Shown: positions 10,621-21,257, counted from the stretch's first letter. The stretch is 64,000 nucleotides of DNA from Coptis chinensis (GCA_015680905.1 CM027381.1:19569501-19633500); one strand, 5' to 3'. Translations and numbers: made by a program. Notes: generated by a model not told the origin, from the sequence alone.

Positions 10621-11325
10621 ATCACCCAAAGGTTTTACCGACTTTGTTAGTCGTCACCTGCTGTCACAATTGTTCATCTATTCTTATGGTCATATCTCTA
10701 AATGGATTAGAACTTGGTGGTCATCTTCATTTGTATGTTGTTGAAATCATAATGCCAAACTTTAAGTATCATAGCTGACAACAGGATTCCTTAGAATTAG
10801 AATATTCTTTTATCTTTTACCTTTATTTCAACAGACAAGTCGCATAATCTTTTTGTTCGCAAATCAAACATTTGAAGTGTTCTAAGGTTGGAAGTTGGTG
10901 AAGTTTGTGGTACATAAGACATTTAACATAAGGAACATGTTTTCTTATTTTACTATATTTTTTAGTGGCAAGAAAGTTAATTTTATAAATTTAGAATTTA
11001 AAACAGAGTTCGGCTGAGGTACCTACATAAACAATTAGAGGAAACAAGAGAATGATAGAGAACTTAAGCAAAATGTCTTTTGCACAATAATCAACTAAAA
11101 CTTTCAATTCATGCCATCTTAACAGGAAGAAAATGTGCAAAGTGGGTGCTAGTTAAGCTTTCAATCCTTGTACCCAGAAGAGAATATACTTTATCAATAT
11201 CGTAAATCATAATTTTTAGTTAGAAATTTAGTGGTTTTGAAAGTGATGTAGATATTGAATGTAACATGCCCAGTATGTTTGCCTGACCTGATATATGAAG
11301 ACCGTGTTTTTTTTGTGTGTGCCAG

Positions 11326-11458
11326 GTCTGGCGATTCTCGCGGTTTTGGCTTTTTAACACTGGAAAGAGATGAAGATGCTGATGCAGCTATTCGAGCACT
11401 TGACCAGACTGAATGGAATGGTCGGGTTGTCCTGGTGGAAAAATCAAAAACCCACTAA
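11326..11458 (+). CDS. SR-like splicing factor, last coding exon (second half of RRM)
   Basis: Completes the RRM started at 693-917. It holds the RNP1 core RGFGFLTL, the helix DEDADAAIRALDQTEWNGR and the closing strand VVLVEK, then stops at 11456-11458 four residues later (SKTH). The frame matches the first exon exactly across the intron. Unlike many Tra2/SR45a relatives there is no second Arg/Ser-rich tail after the RRM; it may be absent, lost, or encoded by an alternative exon not recognised here. No inactivating change is seen in either exon, so the gene may be functional despite its intron load. Confidence 0.82.
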
Positions 11459-13240
11459 ATTATTACACATTCAGTTATAGTGGCAGATCTTTGAGTTTAT
11501 TCCAAAAAAACGAGACTATGCATAACATCTCAATCTTGTTACCTCTCAACACTGTTATGAACTCCGGGTACATTTGCTAGTATTGCTTGACAGAAATCTT
11601 GAACGTCTTGGATGCTCTAAGTTTTATATTGCGAGGAGCTTCTTTTCATACTTGTCAGTTGTCACAGTAACTCCTAGAAATCCGTTTCTTCTTGTACGTG
11701 TATTAATTTAAGAGGTTAGTACTTGGACATATTTTGAGCATTGAACGACATATGAATTGTGTTAGTTATTATTATTTTTTTGGTAAATGATATGAGGAAC
11801 TGCTTTTGCAAGATTGTTCTTATGTGTTAATGTTTGTACCTCTTTTCATATGACATTTTGCATAATATATTATTTCAGGGTCACTGCTGATTAGAAATGA
11901 AAATTCTGTAGCTTCTGTTGTCCCGAACAATATCTACCTGAAGTACTTCGTGCAGAAAAATGCACTAGAACAGTACTGCACATATGGCCATTCCATACAT
12001 TCTGGTGAACATTATTGCATGTTGAACTTTCTATTTGTTCCTTGCAAACCTTCTCAACATATTTCTAGAATTGCCTATCATGCTGTGGTTGTCTTGGAAT
12101 CTTAAGTTTATAATGAAGCACAACGTTAGTACTGTAGTTGATTATTGGATACCTGGAGAACTCGGACTTGAAAAGGCTGCTCTTTCTGGTTGATGTTCAT
12201 ATTCAAATATTTGCAGTTCTTGTCTACGCCAGTTGTGGCCTGTACCGACTGCCACTTAGATGATCAACATGTGACTTTTGGTCATGCACTTTGTGTACCT
12301 TGTACTTCTGGATGAGAATATGATCTGTTTGTCGTCTCAGCACCCTAGTGGTGTTGTGGCCGCTTGCAGTTTGACACTCATATTGCTCCTTGATAAGGTA
12401 AGTGTAAATGCTGCTGTACACTGTTTATTTTGTATTGAGACACAAGTCGGAGTTAACTTATTGTGTATATGTGCACTCTCAAGAAGTGTTATACTTTAAA
12501 CACAGATGGTCCATCCAATATCCTAGCCCTACTACTATAATGAGTAATCTTTATTTGTGGCTTTGCAGCTTTTTATCTTCTTATAGTGAGAAATAGCAGA
12601 ATGGCAGTGGGTTTGGGAGTGCAAGGTTGGGTTAGCTGTGCTTGACTGTAAGTCTGTAACCAGCTTACTCTGTTCTTGCTCTTGTTCTCTCCATAGAGGG
12701 GTTCATCTTTTTGTATTGTGCGAAGAACTAGGGGTTAGGCAGAGCTCAACCTGTATTAAATTTGGATCTTCAAGTACATTTCACTTTCAGCATCCTTTAC
12801 GATATTAATTAGGAAGTAGTCTAGTGGGCATCAAGGGAAATATAAAGTTAGACAAGGTAGTCAGCAGCTTGGTTACATTCCCTATATAGGCGTGCGTCAA
12901 TTTTACCACTACAAACTGTGGCACAATGCTAAGATTGCTCCCAACAGTTGTGAGCACTACCAAGGAGTGTCATCTCGATCTACCAGTGATACCCTCATAG
13001 CCCTAACTGCGGGAAGGGAGTCAGATGCAACTATGACCCTATCGCCACCCATCTTCAGTGCATCTTGAAGTCCTGTTCAACTTCGTTCGGTTCCTGGTAC
13101 ATTACAAAATTCTTCTTAGAACTACCTATAAACATCATTTTGACATCTCCATTTGTCTCTCAGGATTCCACCATAGCCACTGTTGTACCCTGAAACTGAT
13201 CTCTTAGTATTCAACATCAAAACTGGACCACGTACAAAGC
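11459..13240 (+). other. 3' untranslated/downstream region of the SR gene, no other gene seen
   Basis: AT-rich sequence after the SR stop codon. It contains T-rich tracts and AG/GT dinucleotides that could be 3' UTR introns (for example near 11879 and 12400) but no conserved coding sequence on either strand. The poly(A) site was not determined. Confidence 0.35.
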
Positions 13241-13670
13241 AAATGTACTGTGTATTGGAATATTTTGAGGTAGGACAATATTACAAAAGAAAGGGTATTG
13301 TGTACGGGAATGCTTGACCCTGGGAGATTGAGAGAAAATCTTTGCAAAGAGATAAATTTGTAAGGAGAGATTAATGAAGAGAGATCTAGTAAGTTTGGAG
13401 AGACTTGAGAAGAGTGATTGTAATTTTTCTTCCCACACTTATAAAATGATTGGTTTTTGTGGAAGTAGACATCATTGGCCGAACCACGTTATATCTTATG
13501 TCTCGTTGTTTTACATTGTTATTGTTTGTTTGTGATAGTTTATTTTATAGCTAAGGTTTGTGATTGTTGGTTGTAGTGAAAATTTAGATTTTTCAATTAG
13601 AGTTTAGAGTGTTCATACTCAAATTATCTCAGTGGGAATTAATTGATGTCGTTTTCCCCAAACAGTATGA
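13240..13670 (+). repeat. Possible Ty1-copia LTR/leader remnant
   Basis: The segment GGCCGAACCACGTTATATCT followed by a T-rich tail (about 13477-13545) resembles the R/U5 ends of plant copia LTRs. The purine-rich sequence before it (GAGAGACTTGAGAAGAGTG) fits a transcribed LTR leader. No second LTR, TSD or coding domain was found, so at most it is a solo or truncated LTR. Confidence 0.3.
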
Positions 13671-14138
13671 TGTATGCCATTCACGCTATCACCTTTTTAT
13701 GTATCCAAAAATGACAGTTCATAGACACCTTTTTATGTATCCAAATGACAGTTCTTAGACACTAACTCTAGTAATGGAATGAATAATCAAGAGGAAGAAT
13801 AAGTAGATAGAATAGAGAAGAAAATGATTATTTAAATAAAATAAAAAGTTATATACGTGATACGTTGTGTCTTGTGTACAAATAACCCTCCCGTTACGTA
13901 TCACTTTTTCTTTCTTTTGATAAGTAAATAAATAGGCATGACATACAAGGAGCAGACTGGCATTAAAAAAAGAATATCACGTGATCAGTCTATTTTTCAA
14001 TCCGCTTCTTGACCCAAAAGAAGTATTAGACTAAATTATGGTTTTAGAACTCTCCCACTATACACCAACCTTCATCTTCTACTTGTTCCATCACAAACCC
14101 AACACGGATACCTTCTTCAACTCCATTTCTAGTTAATG

Positions 14139-15342
14139 AATGCGGAGCTAGGGGGCCAGGGTACGCCCTGGCTCACCATCAACTTTTCGAAAAAAAAAAT
14201 ATAGTATCAGTCTAGCTAGAAACCCAAACAAAAGAACACTCCATTTCTCCTCTGTAACTCCCTTCTCAATTATTCTACTAAAATGTTTATACTTTTCTTG
14301 ATTTCTTGTGGAGTAACTAGGTAAGACTCACATTATTTAATTTCTTATCTTCTTTTTTATCTTTTTGTACTGATTCCTAGACTCTATTATTTGATAACAA
14401 CTCTAACTTAATTTATTGTCATGAATTCACTAAATACTTAGGTTTGCAACTGTAAGGGCAATTTGTCGGTTGTCTATTCTAGGTCTATTTCTGGTTGTAT
14501 TTAGGAGTTTTTTAGGGGAGTCAATGTGTTCTAGTGTTAATTATGACTATCATTATTGCGACTGCCGACTGAGACTTGAGGTGTGTTTAATTAAATGTTG
14601 GAGTTTACTTTTTTTTAGTCAATAGATGTTGTGTTAGGGACTTAGATATGAGTTTTTATGGCAGATGCAAAATCCCATCATATTGGTGTTCCTTATGAAG
14701 ATTGAAGATGTTCCAACCCATGCTAGGGTGTTGGAAAATAATGACTGTAAATAGGTCTTTATGTGGATATGATGACTTTTGGTCAAAAGTTGTGGAAATG
14801 GACTCGTTACTCGTTAGTGAAGCTGGTAAACTCCGTATGTGATCTTGGTTAATGAGACGTTTGGTAGCTGCTTCTGTAGGTATTCAAAAAGGAATTTGCA
14901 CTGTGATCTTGTTCTACTAATGTTTTCATTATATATATATTTGTTTAGTGGTGGGTTTTAAAATGTTAAAATGCTTCTATTGAGATCTTTTACTTTTGCA
15001 ACAATACTCTGCTTGCCAGTCCCCACCTCAAGTTTCTACAGAGAATTGCATACCTTAGTATTGGCATTTACCCGTTCACTTCAATATTCCTCGTTGTCTA
15101 GTTGTCTATTGTTTTCTACCGGCTCTTGCCCTCTTCTCTAGACATTACATTTTAGAGACTCTTGATCCAATGTTCTTATTGTATCATTTTATAAGATATT
15201 TGATGTTCGAAATATACTTGTTTTCTGGTTGGTTTAAGTTTGAATTATTAATTAAAAGAAATTAGTTATTATTATTTTTTTGTATGTTTGGTTATCTGGG
15301 TGGCTCACCCTCACTCAAATTCCTGGCTCCGCCACTGCCCAT
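14139..15342. mobile_element. Non-coding inverted-repeat element of about 1.2 kb
   Basis: The left end reads GCGGAGCTAGG near 14142. The right end, on the opposite strand, reads AGTGGCGGAGCCAGG (15326-15340), so short imperfect terminal inverted repeats face inward. The GGCGGAGCCAGG terminus is a familiar end of plant non-autonomous DNA elements. The interior is AT-rich with no ORF resembling a transposase. TSD not resolved. It abuts the 3' end of the Cys/His-motif gene at 15340. Confidence 0.4.
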
Positions 15343-15720
15343 ACAGTCATTGGACATATTATGCAGAAACTCCTTTCCTGACTTTCCAATAAAGTTTAGA
15401 TTATTTCCCTTGTCAACAACTCGCCAAGCAATTAGCTGATGATTCTTTTCCACATCACTTGATTTAAGTTTTTGTGCACCTTTAGCCTTAGATTTGGACT
15501 TGCACACAGGGTGAGTATGACATCCCTCACACTTTGATTTGCCACATTTGCCGGTGAATTTTGAGTGATTGGTTGGCTTTGACGATACCTTTGTGTACTG
15601 TCCAGCGGTTGGCAGTGTTTCAAACTCATTAACTACTCTAGAATTTGGTCTAGGATTTAATGGTGATAGTAAGATCATACATGTTCTAACCATCCCATGT
15701 TGACGACCCTCTCTTTTCAT
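15292..15720 (-). CDS. Small plant protein with a Cys/His-rich motif; C-terminus runs into a transposon end
   Basis: A 142-residue ORF starting at 15720 (MKREGRQHGMVRTCMI). The core has conserved-looking blocks: RVVNEFETLPTAGQYTKV, then KPTNHSKFTGKCGKSKC with a C-x4-C-x2-C-H-x-H-x2-C spacing (CGKSKCEGCHTHPVC), then LKSSDV and LIAWRVVD. I recognise this as a type of uncharacterised plant-specific protein but cannot name a family or function; the Cys/His spacing suggests metal binding (inference). The last 16 residues (MGSGGARNLSEGEPPR) are encoded by the end of the inverted-repeat element 14139-15342, so the native C-terminus has been lost or replaced. No frameshift is seen before that. Single-exon and possibly expressed. 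Confidence 0.55.
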   Translation of the reverse strand: MKREGRQHGMVRTCMILLSPLNPRPNSRVVNEFETLPTAGQYTKVSSKPTNHSKFTGKCGKSKCEGCHTHPVCKSKSKAKGAQKLKSSDVEKNHQLIAWRVVDKGNNLNFIGKSGKEFLHNMSNDCMGSGGARNLSEGEPPR

Positions 15721-15847
15721 TCTCTTGTTGTTTGAAGGCTACAAGAATTAGTGTGTGAAGCTCGATTGTCTCTACCACTGTCACTAAACAATCACTGTTA
15801 TCTCTCTGCTACTCAAACAGTAAAACTATCTACTTAACGTTATGTTT

Positions 15848-15946
15848 ATTGCTGCTTTTGCTTTCAGGAAGGGGAGAGAGTCCATTGCTTTTGCTTTCGG
15901 GAAGGGGAGAGAGTCCATTGCTTTTGCTTTCGGGAAGGGGAGAAAA
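15848..15946. repeat. 33-bp minisatellite, three copies
   Basis: The unit starts TTGCTTTTGCTTTC and continues GGGAAGGGGAGAGAGTCC; it is repeated three times with one base change in the first copy and a changed end in the last. It lies about 130 bp upstream of the Cys/His-motif ORF, in its likely promoter or 5' leader. Confidence 0.85.
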
Positions 15947-16715
15947 GACGAACCGCATGAGAGAGAAAGAGAAGACCAGCGGAGAACGTTATGTTTGGAG
16001 ATATGATATAAAGTTTTTTTTTTTTTTTAATTGATATAAAGAGAGAAATATGTTGAAACCTTTGTGAGTATATTTCGTGAAATTTAACTTTTTTGTTAAG
16101 TCCGTTTTACGGATGTCCGTCTGTGAGCGAGGCTGTATATATATATATCGGTTAGGTTATAGTGACACAGTTATAGTGCCACACTTATCTCACTCCCCTC
16201 CTGGTCCCTTGGATCTCTTCTCTAGATCATCATATCTAATTCACTCAAAAATCGTGAAATTTCAAAATTTTGGAAATATTTCAAAAACAAAAAAAGGAAA
16301 AACGCGAAATTTGAGAAGAAAACTCATCTCGGTCTTCTTCTTCTTCTCCAAACAAATTCATAAATTATTCAAACAAATCGGTTTCAAAATCAAAATCAAA
16401 CCCCTAATTTTTCAAACAAATCGACTTCAAAATCAAAATCAAAATCAAACCCCTAATTATTCAACCGAAAAATTCATACAAATCAAACCCCCATTCAAAT
16501 TTTGGACCAATTTCAAACCCCCATTTTCGATTTAAGGTATGCAATTTTCGATTATCAAGTACTTTCATTATTTAATTTGTTTAATTCGTTTGATAATGTT
16601 TTTTTTTATTCATTATATTCAAAACTATATTGTTTAATTTATGCAAATACAATTGTTTAATTTATGCAAATACAATTGTTTAATTCGTTTTAGTCGTTCA
16701 TGAAAACTTGGTTTT

Positions 16716-16910
16716 GAACTCTGTCAGAGTTTTAACTAGCATTTTCGTTGAACTCTGTCAGAGTTTTGAACTATGATAGAGTTTAACTAGCATTTTCGGT
16801 GAACTCTGGCAGAGTTTTAACTAGCATTTTCGGTGAACTATGTCAGAGTTTTAACTAGCATTTTCGGTTTACTCTGTAAGAGTTCGGTAAACTCTGTCAG
16901 AGTTTTAACT
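16716..16910. repeat. Left subterminal tandem repeats with an AACTCTGTCAGAGTT palindrome
   Basis: Five or six imperfect units of about 36 bp, each built on AACTCTGTCAGAGTTTTAAC followed by TAGCATTTTCGGT. The core CTCTGTCAGAG is a near-perfect palindrome. Inverted copies occur at the other end of the same element (18949-19018). Confidence 0.8.
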
Positions 16911-17009
16911 TATGTTGTCTTGATTACTTTCGTTTAGTGTTGTCTTGATTAACTTATGTCAGACATGGTATATTGATTCCAGACTTTTATTGGATTTGTA
17001 GGGGTTGGA

Positions 17010-17420
17010 GAGTATACTTACAAAATGAGCATGGGACACCAGCTGAGGCCCTTAGTTATATGATCGATGTGTAATTTTCTTCTAGAGAATTCATGTATCA
17101 TAAATTTCTATCGGATCACTCTTCTGAGTTATTTTGGTTTGCTTTAGGGTCTGGTAATAGAGAGGATAAGAGCTGCTGCCTTCACAAAAGGAAATAATCG
17201 AATTACCTACATTCGTGATGGAAAGGGAGACTACTGTTCATGTTTGAAGCTGAAGAAGACGACCATATTATGCCAAGAAAGGATTACCCATTAGGGGATT
17301 TGATACGCACTAATATTGGGAATTTTTCTCCACTGACTTTAGTTGATTTCAATTCTCATGTTGTTGCATTATCTGCACAGGAACCGTTTCATGCAGTCAT
17401 AGAAGTTCCTCATTAGTATT
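17010..17420 (+). pseudogene. Possible captured host-gene fragment, unrecognised
   Basis: Within the MULE-like element two short exon-like stretches read NEHGTPAEALSYMID (17027-17072) and LVIERIRAAAFTKGNNRITY (17150-17212), separated by an intron-like sequence with a TTTAG acceptor near 17150. A third open stretch (DYPLGDLIRTNIGNFSPLTL) follows at 17285-17345. Codon-like composition suggests coding ancestry, but I do not recognise the protein. Confidence 0.25.
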
Positions 17421-18948
17421 CAATGACTCGGTATTGTTGATTCAGTTTAACTGAGTGCACTCAAATATATTTTTTATTTTGTTGATGTCTCTGCCGTGAG
17501 GAAGTTGCTAGGGCTACTGTATTTTATTTTGCCTGTCAGAGTTTTGAAACTGTGAAACAGTAATACAGAGTTTTATTTTGCCTGTCAGAGTTTTACCTGT
17601 CAGTTTTATTTTCCAATTGTTCCGAGTTGGTCATTGCTAAGCAACAATCTTGGTTTAAAGTCTTCAACACACTCTGTTCATCTGATCTCCAAATGATTCA
17701 CCTATATATTATTATCAAGACTTTAGTGCCGAACTTTAAACTTCTCGTAGCTCGTCTGAAAATACTCTTTCTTCAGTGTTGCATTATATTTTGCTTTATA
17801 CATCTGAATGCGTATGTGTGTGTTCCTCTATCTTTTCACTTTCGTAGTAGCTTATACACAATTAATGATTACGAAAATAAGAAAGAAAGGCATAAGAAAA
17901 TACAAAGATTTGAGGCGCAGTGAGACAAAAACATGACCATTTGTGCTTCTTTAAATGGCCAAATTTATAAATCTTCATACTAATTAAGAGTTGGCAGCAG
18001 CATTTTAAAATACAAATAACATGACTAGAAGATAACACCCTGGTTCCACGTCATAAACTTCTCCATAAAAAGCTTTCCCCTGGTAGACTATCAAGCTTTT
18101 ATACGAACCATGAATGAACCTGTATCAAGCAATTTCACATAAAAAAGAGAACTTGTTAGTGAGTCAGATTAATCATTGATGGAGTTCTAAACAAGGGCCC
18201 ACTCTAAAAACAATGTGCAGTCATTTAAATATGCACTGGGTGTTCTTCAGCCAGACAAAAGACACATTTATTCCAACCAAAGATTTGTATCCGTATTCAT
18301 TCCCACTACCTCCACCAGCACTCCCGCCATCAGTATATAATAATAGTCATCTCCATACAGCATCCACCTATGCATACAGCAGCAAAATAGTATTTGAATT
18401 TGTTTTAGCTAGAGTCATATGTCCAAGTTTCGGAAAAAAAAAAAAGAAAAAAAGAAAAAAAGAAGTCATTTCTTCAAGTAAATATGCCCTTGATATTATC
18501 AAATGAAATATCCTGCCTTCTGCTTTTGTCTTCAAATCTTCACATCCATGTGTTGCATAAAAAAACTCCTTGGTGGAGCTGAGTCAATGGCCTTTACAGT
18601 CTCAACTAGGTCAAGTTCAACACCAAAGAATCAATAGATACTTTGAAAGAAATAGTCATCCGAAGAATGACAACAAGACACAAACTTTTATGAGAATATA
18701 GAGAAGTTGCTTTGCAAAATGAAACGGGAACTGGTTGAGGAAATACAAAACTTCAAGAAACAGAGATTATACTAACTTTTACTCAAAATAATACTTCTTC
18801 CAAGATTTACACATACTAAATTCAAACTACTAACCAAATACACCTGAATTTCCTGAAGATACAGTTCCAAAGCCCCAAGTCTAATTGATGGTTACCTCCA
18901 TAACAATATCATTCAAAGAAGAAACTACATCCAAAGCTACATCATTCA

Positions 18949-19018
18949 AAACTCTGACAGAGTTCACCGAAAATGCTAGTTAAAACTCTGACAGAGTTCA
19001 CCGAATATGCTAGTTAAA
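18949..19018. repeat. Right subterminal repeats, inverted copies of the left set
   Basis: Two units AACTCTGACAGAGTTCACCG followed by AAWATGCTAGTTAA, the reverse complement of the repeats at 16716-16910. Their position near both ends of the inverted-repeat element fits transposase-binding subterminal repeats. Confidence 0.75.
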
Positions 19019-19631
19019 ATAATATTATAGACAATATTTGTGTATGTCATATATTCAAACAATATTAAGTAATGTTTAAACAATATTTGAGCATATCATA
19101 TTCAAGGTAATTACTCAAAACAAGCTTATGTTTTTAAACAAATTGATTTTGCCAATATTTATGGCTTTTGCTTTTGTATATGAATTATAGCTATGAATTA
19201 TGGCTTCAAACGAATATGTGGAGAACTGAAAAACCAATTTTTGCTAAACCAGTTTAAAACCATCGCGAAATCATGTACTTACAGTTCCTTTTCCAGCTGT
19301 TTCCTGATGAACTCCTTGGTGTGCGGCAGCCACTTTATTAGTTTTTAAATCAAACTCGAAATCAAAATGTGAATCAAACTCAAAATCAATTCGTGAATCA
19401 ATTCGTGGGTTTCGAAATTTTGGGTTATGAATTATAGCTATTGTTGTTGATTTTGGGTTATGAATTTTGGGAGAAGAAGAACCCAATTTCACGTTTTCCC
19501 TTTTTTACATTTTTTTGTTTTTGAAATACTTTGAAATCTTGAAATTTCGCGATTTTTGAGTGAATTAGATATGATGATCTAGAGAAGAGATCCAAGGGAC
19601 CAGGAGGGGAGTGCCACCCTTATATTTAGGC

Positions 19632-19720
19632 TATAGTGACACAGTTATAGTTGCCACCCTTATCTCACTCCCCTCCTGATCCTTTGGATCTCAGGATGAG
19701 ATTATCAGATTTAATTCTGA
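19632..19720 (+). repeat. Second MULE-like terminal sequence, directly repeated
   Basis: TATAGTGACACAGTTATAG, then CCACCCTTATCTCACTCCCC, repeats the left border of the MULE-like element (16158-16200) in the same orientation. It stands about 330 bp before the RPS13 fragment and may be the left end of another element carrying that fragment. Confidence 0.5.
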
Positions 19721-20029
19721 TAATGTGAAATTTCAAACTATTTCAGAAACCAAAAAACGAAAAAATGCGAAATATTTGATCATCTCTCATGGTCTTCTTC
19801 TTCTCCACTCCAGAAATTTTCGAATCTAAAAAAACTGTTTACCAAACAATTAATCAATTTTTTGATCAACAAGAACATTATTCAGTCTCAGAGAACATTA
19901 TTCAGTTTCAGAGAGTTTCTCAATTTTCGATCTAAGCTTCTTATAACTAGATCTCAGTTATGAACACACAAGAAATTTTCAATCTAAGCTTCTTATAACT
20001 AGATCTCTTCGATGAAGCATACGGTTTGG

Positions 20030-20262
20030 CATCTGAGAAGCTCACGGGCTCAAAGTCCAATCTCAAGATGTAAGCAATAAAAACCTCAAATCTATTTTAT
20101 AATATTTATTCATCCTTTTTTATTTTTTTATAATGTTTTCTGGTTTAGAATAACATTTGTAAGTTTGCTAAGAAGAGTTTACCACCATCTCAGATCGGTG
20201 TGCTTCTTCATGATTATCAACTGTATCGCTCAGGTCAAAAGTGTTACTCGTGCTAAAGATGG
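20030..20262 (+). pseudogene. RPS13 (uS15) gene fragment, exons 1-2 partial
   Basis: Exon 1 end (about 20030-20069, ending ...TCTCAAGAT with donor GTAAGC) and exon 2 start (20149 onward: [23 protein letters not shown]) of cytosolic 40S ribosomal protein S13, with the intervening intron retained. It therefore derives from genomic DNA, not mRNA. The sequence, including the intron, matches the minus-strand copy at 58460-58735. A deletion breaks the frame after HDY and the rest of the gene is missing. It lies just downstream of a MULE-like terminal repeat, so capture by a transposon is plausible. Confidence 0.75.
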
Positions 20263-20659
20263 CATTTTCCAACAACATAAAGCATTTTATGTTGTACTTT
20301 TCTGAAACCGGTTGTAGTAGACTGACTGCTGACTCACGCCATGCAACTTTCTAGAGATTGAATTCGTTGACCTGTTGCACTTCAAAGCCTCTATTTACTT
20401 CATCTGATTGATCTGAATGACAGAAATGCTGGTGACAAACTGGCAACTGCTAAGGAAACAGGGAGGTGGCATGGAATTGGGACTAACATGTATCCTTCAT
20501 CAGCTTTGCTTGGCGAACACAATGGCGAGTTTACTTCAGTTATGAAAGTCGATGAGCTCATATATGGTCTGGAATCAAGTTGGGGGGTTGCAAGAAGTAG
20601 AACCAAGATCTGAATGGTTAGCAGGAATAGGTCCGAGGATTGACCGTCAATAGACAATC
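20263..20659. other. Unassigned segment between RPS13 fragment and LINE remnant
   Basis: No recognised gene. A + strand open stretch (RNAGDKLATAKETGRWHGIG, then GEHNGEFTSVMKVDELIYGL, about 20417-20575) looks coding-like but matches nothing I recognise. Confidence 0.3.
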
Positions 20660-20840
20660 CATACTACTGTAGCTTTCCAACGAACAGTTAAAGGAATTTA
20701 GTGCTAAATTATCTCAAGTGCTACATGATTGTGATTGGAGAATGCCAACTTTGTTAAAACAACTTCTAACAGAAAATAAAGTTGTAATTGAGACATTCCA
20801 AAAGCCTATTGCCCAGATTGGAAGATCTCAAAGTCCAGAT
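20660..20840 (+). pseudogene. LINE ORF2 remnant, left part (split by the gypsy element)
   Basis: The + strand stretch DWRMPTLLKQLLTENKVVIE (about 20737-20796) and following GRSQSP resemble the segment between RT and zinc-binding domain in plant LINE ORF2. The right-hand continuation appears at 50152 (KREVIGWNKWIWRY, then CKTAGEDVQHLLRECYMG). The gypsy element sits exactly between them. Confidence 0.5.
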
Positions 20841-21238
20841 TGTAGTGGGCAAATATAGCGCTATGTTAGCTGATATTTTGAAATTTAAGATATTGACATA
20901 AAAGTCAATATCTCGAGATATTTCGAGGTTATGTTTAAATGTTTGCAGGAATAAAGCGGAAAATGAAAGAAGGAAAAGGACAAGTGTCAAAGGCGGATTG
21001 GGGCAAGGCTAATCAAAGAAACTATACAAAGACCGGATGAAGAAGAAATAGGATTCATTGAATCATTCTTGAAAAAATTCATTAGAACAGGAGAGAGAAA
21101 GAGTGGATCAGAGCGATTGTAAACTTTCTATCTCTAAATCAATAAAAACCTTTAATTCAATTCCATTCAGTCTATCATTCATCTATCAATATTGTGCAAT
21201 CTAAGAACATTCAAGGATAGAAGTTCTTGGCAAACACA
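20841..21238 (+). repeat. 5' LTR of the Tat element
   Basis: About 398 bp, starts TGTAGTGGGC and ends CAAACACA. It contains a perfect hairpin GATATTGAC-ATAAAA-GTCAATATC and matches 49744-50151 along its length with scattered substitutions and small indels. Confidence 0.88.
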
Positions 21239-21239
21239 T

Positions 21240-21257
21240 TGGCGCTGTTTGTGTATC
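21240..21257 (+). other. Primer-binding site of the Tat element
   Basis: TGGCGCTGTTTGTG follows the 5' LTR after one or two bases. The TGGCGC start is the usual one for plant Ty3/gypsy primer-binding sites; the tRNA species (Asp or Arg type) cannot be settled from this degraded copy. Confidence 0.55.

Larger units (their letters stand above)
918..11325 (+). other. 10.4-kb intron of the SR/RRM gene, filled with nested transposons
   Basis: The intron is bounded by GTAACT at 918 and a T-rich tract plus CAG ending at 11325. It splits the RRM in phase 2, and conceptual splicing gives an uninterrupted RRM. Almost all of it between about 1.4 and 10.2 kb is LINE, MITE and LTR-element sequence, described separately. 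About 10.22-11.32 kb holds no recognisable gene, only a poly(A) run at 10537-10555 and AT-rich sequence. Confidence 0.8.
16191..19613. mobile_element. MULE-like long inverted-repeat element, 3.4 kb, no transposase seen
   Basis: Left end from 16191 (CACTCCCCTCCTGGTCCC...) and right end to 19613 are inverted copies over more than 100 bp (about 16191-16306 against 19494-19613), sharing GGATCTCTTCTCTAGATCAT and the AT-rich sequence beyond. The flanks CCACACTTATCT (16179-16190) and CCACCCTTATAT (19614-19625) match at 10 of 12 positions and could be a degraded 9-11 bp TSD, as in Mutator-like elements. The interior has no transposase. Long TIRs plus a long imperfect TSD point to a non-autonomous MULE. 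A further copy of the terminal sequence starts at 19632, so the true ends may lie slightly further out. Confidence 0.6.

Noticed and set aside
17627-18506. Plus-strand ORFs of 97-98 aa in the MULE-like element
   Set aside because: Low-complexity composition, no recognisable motif, and no splice or promoter context.
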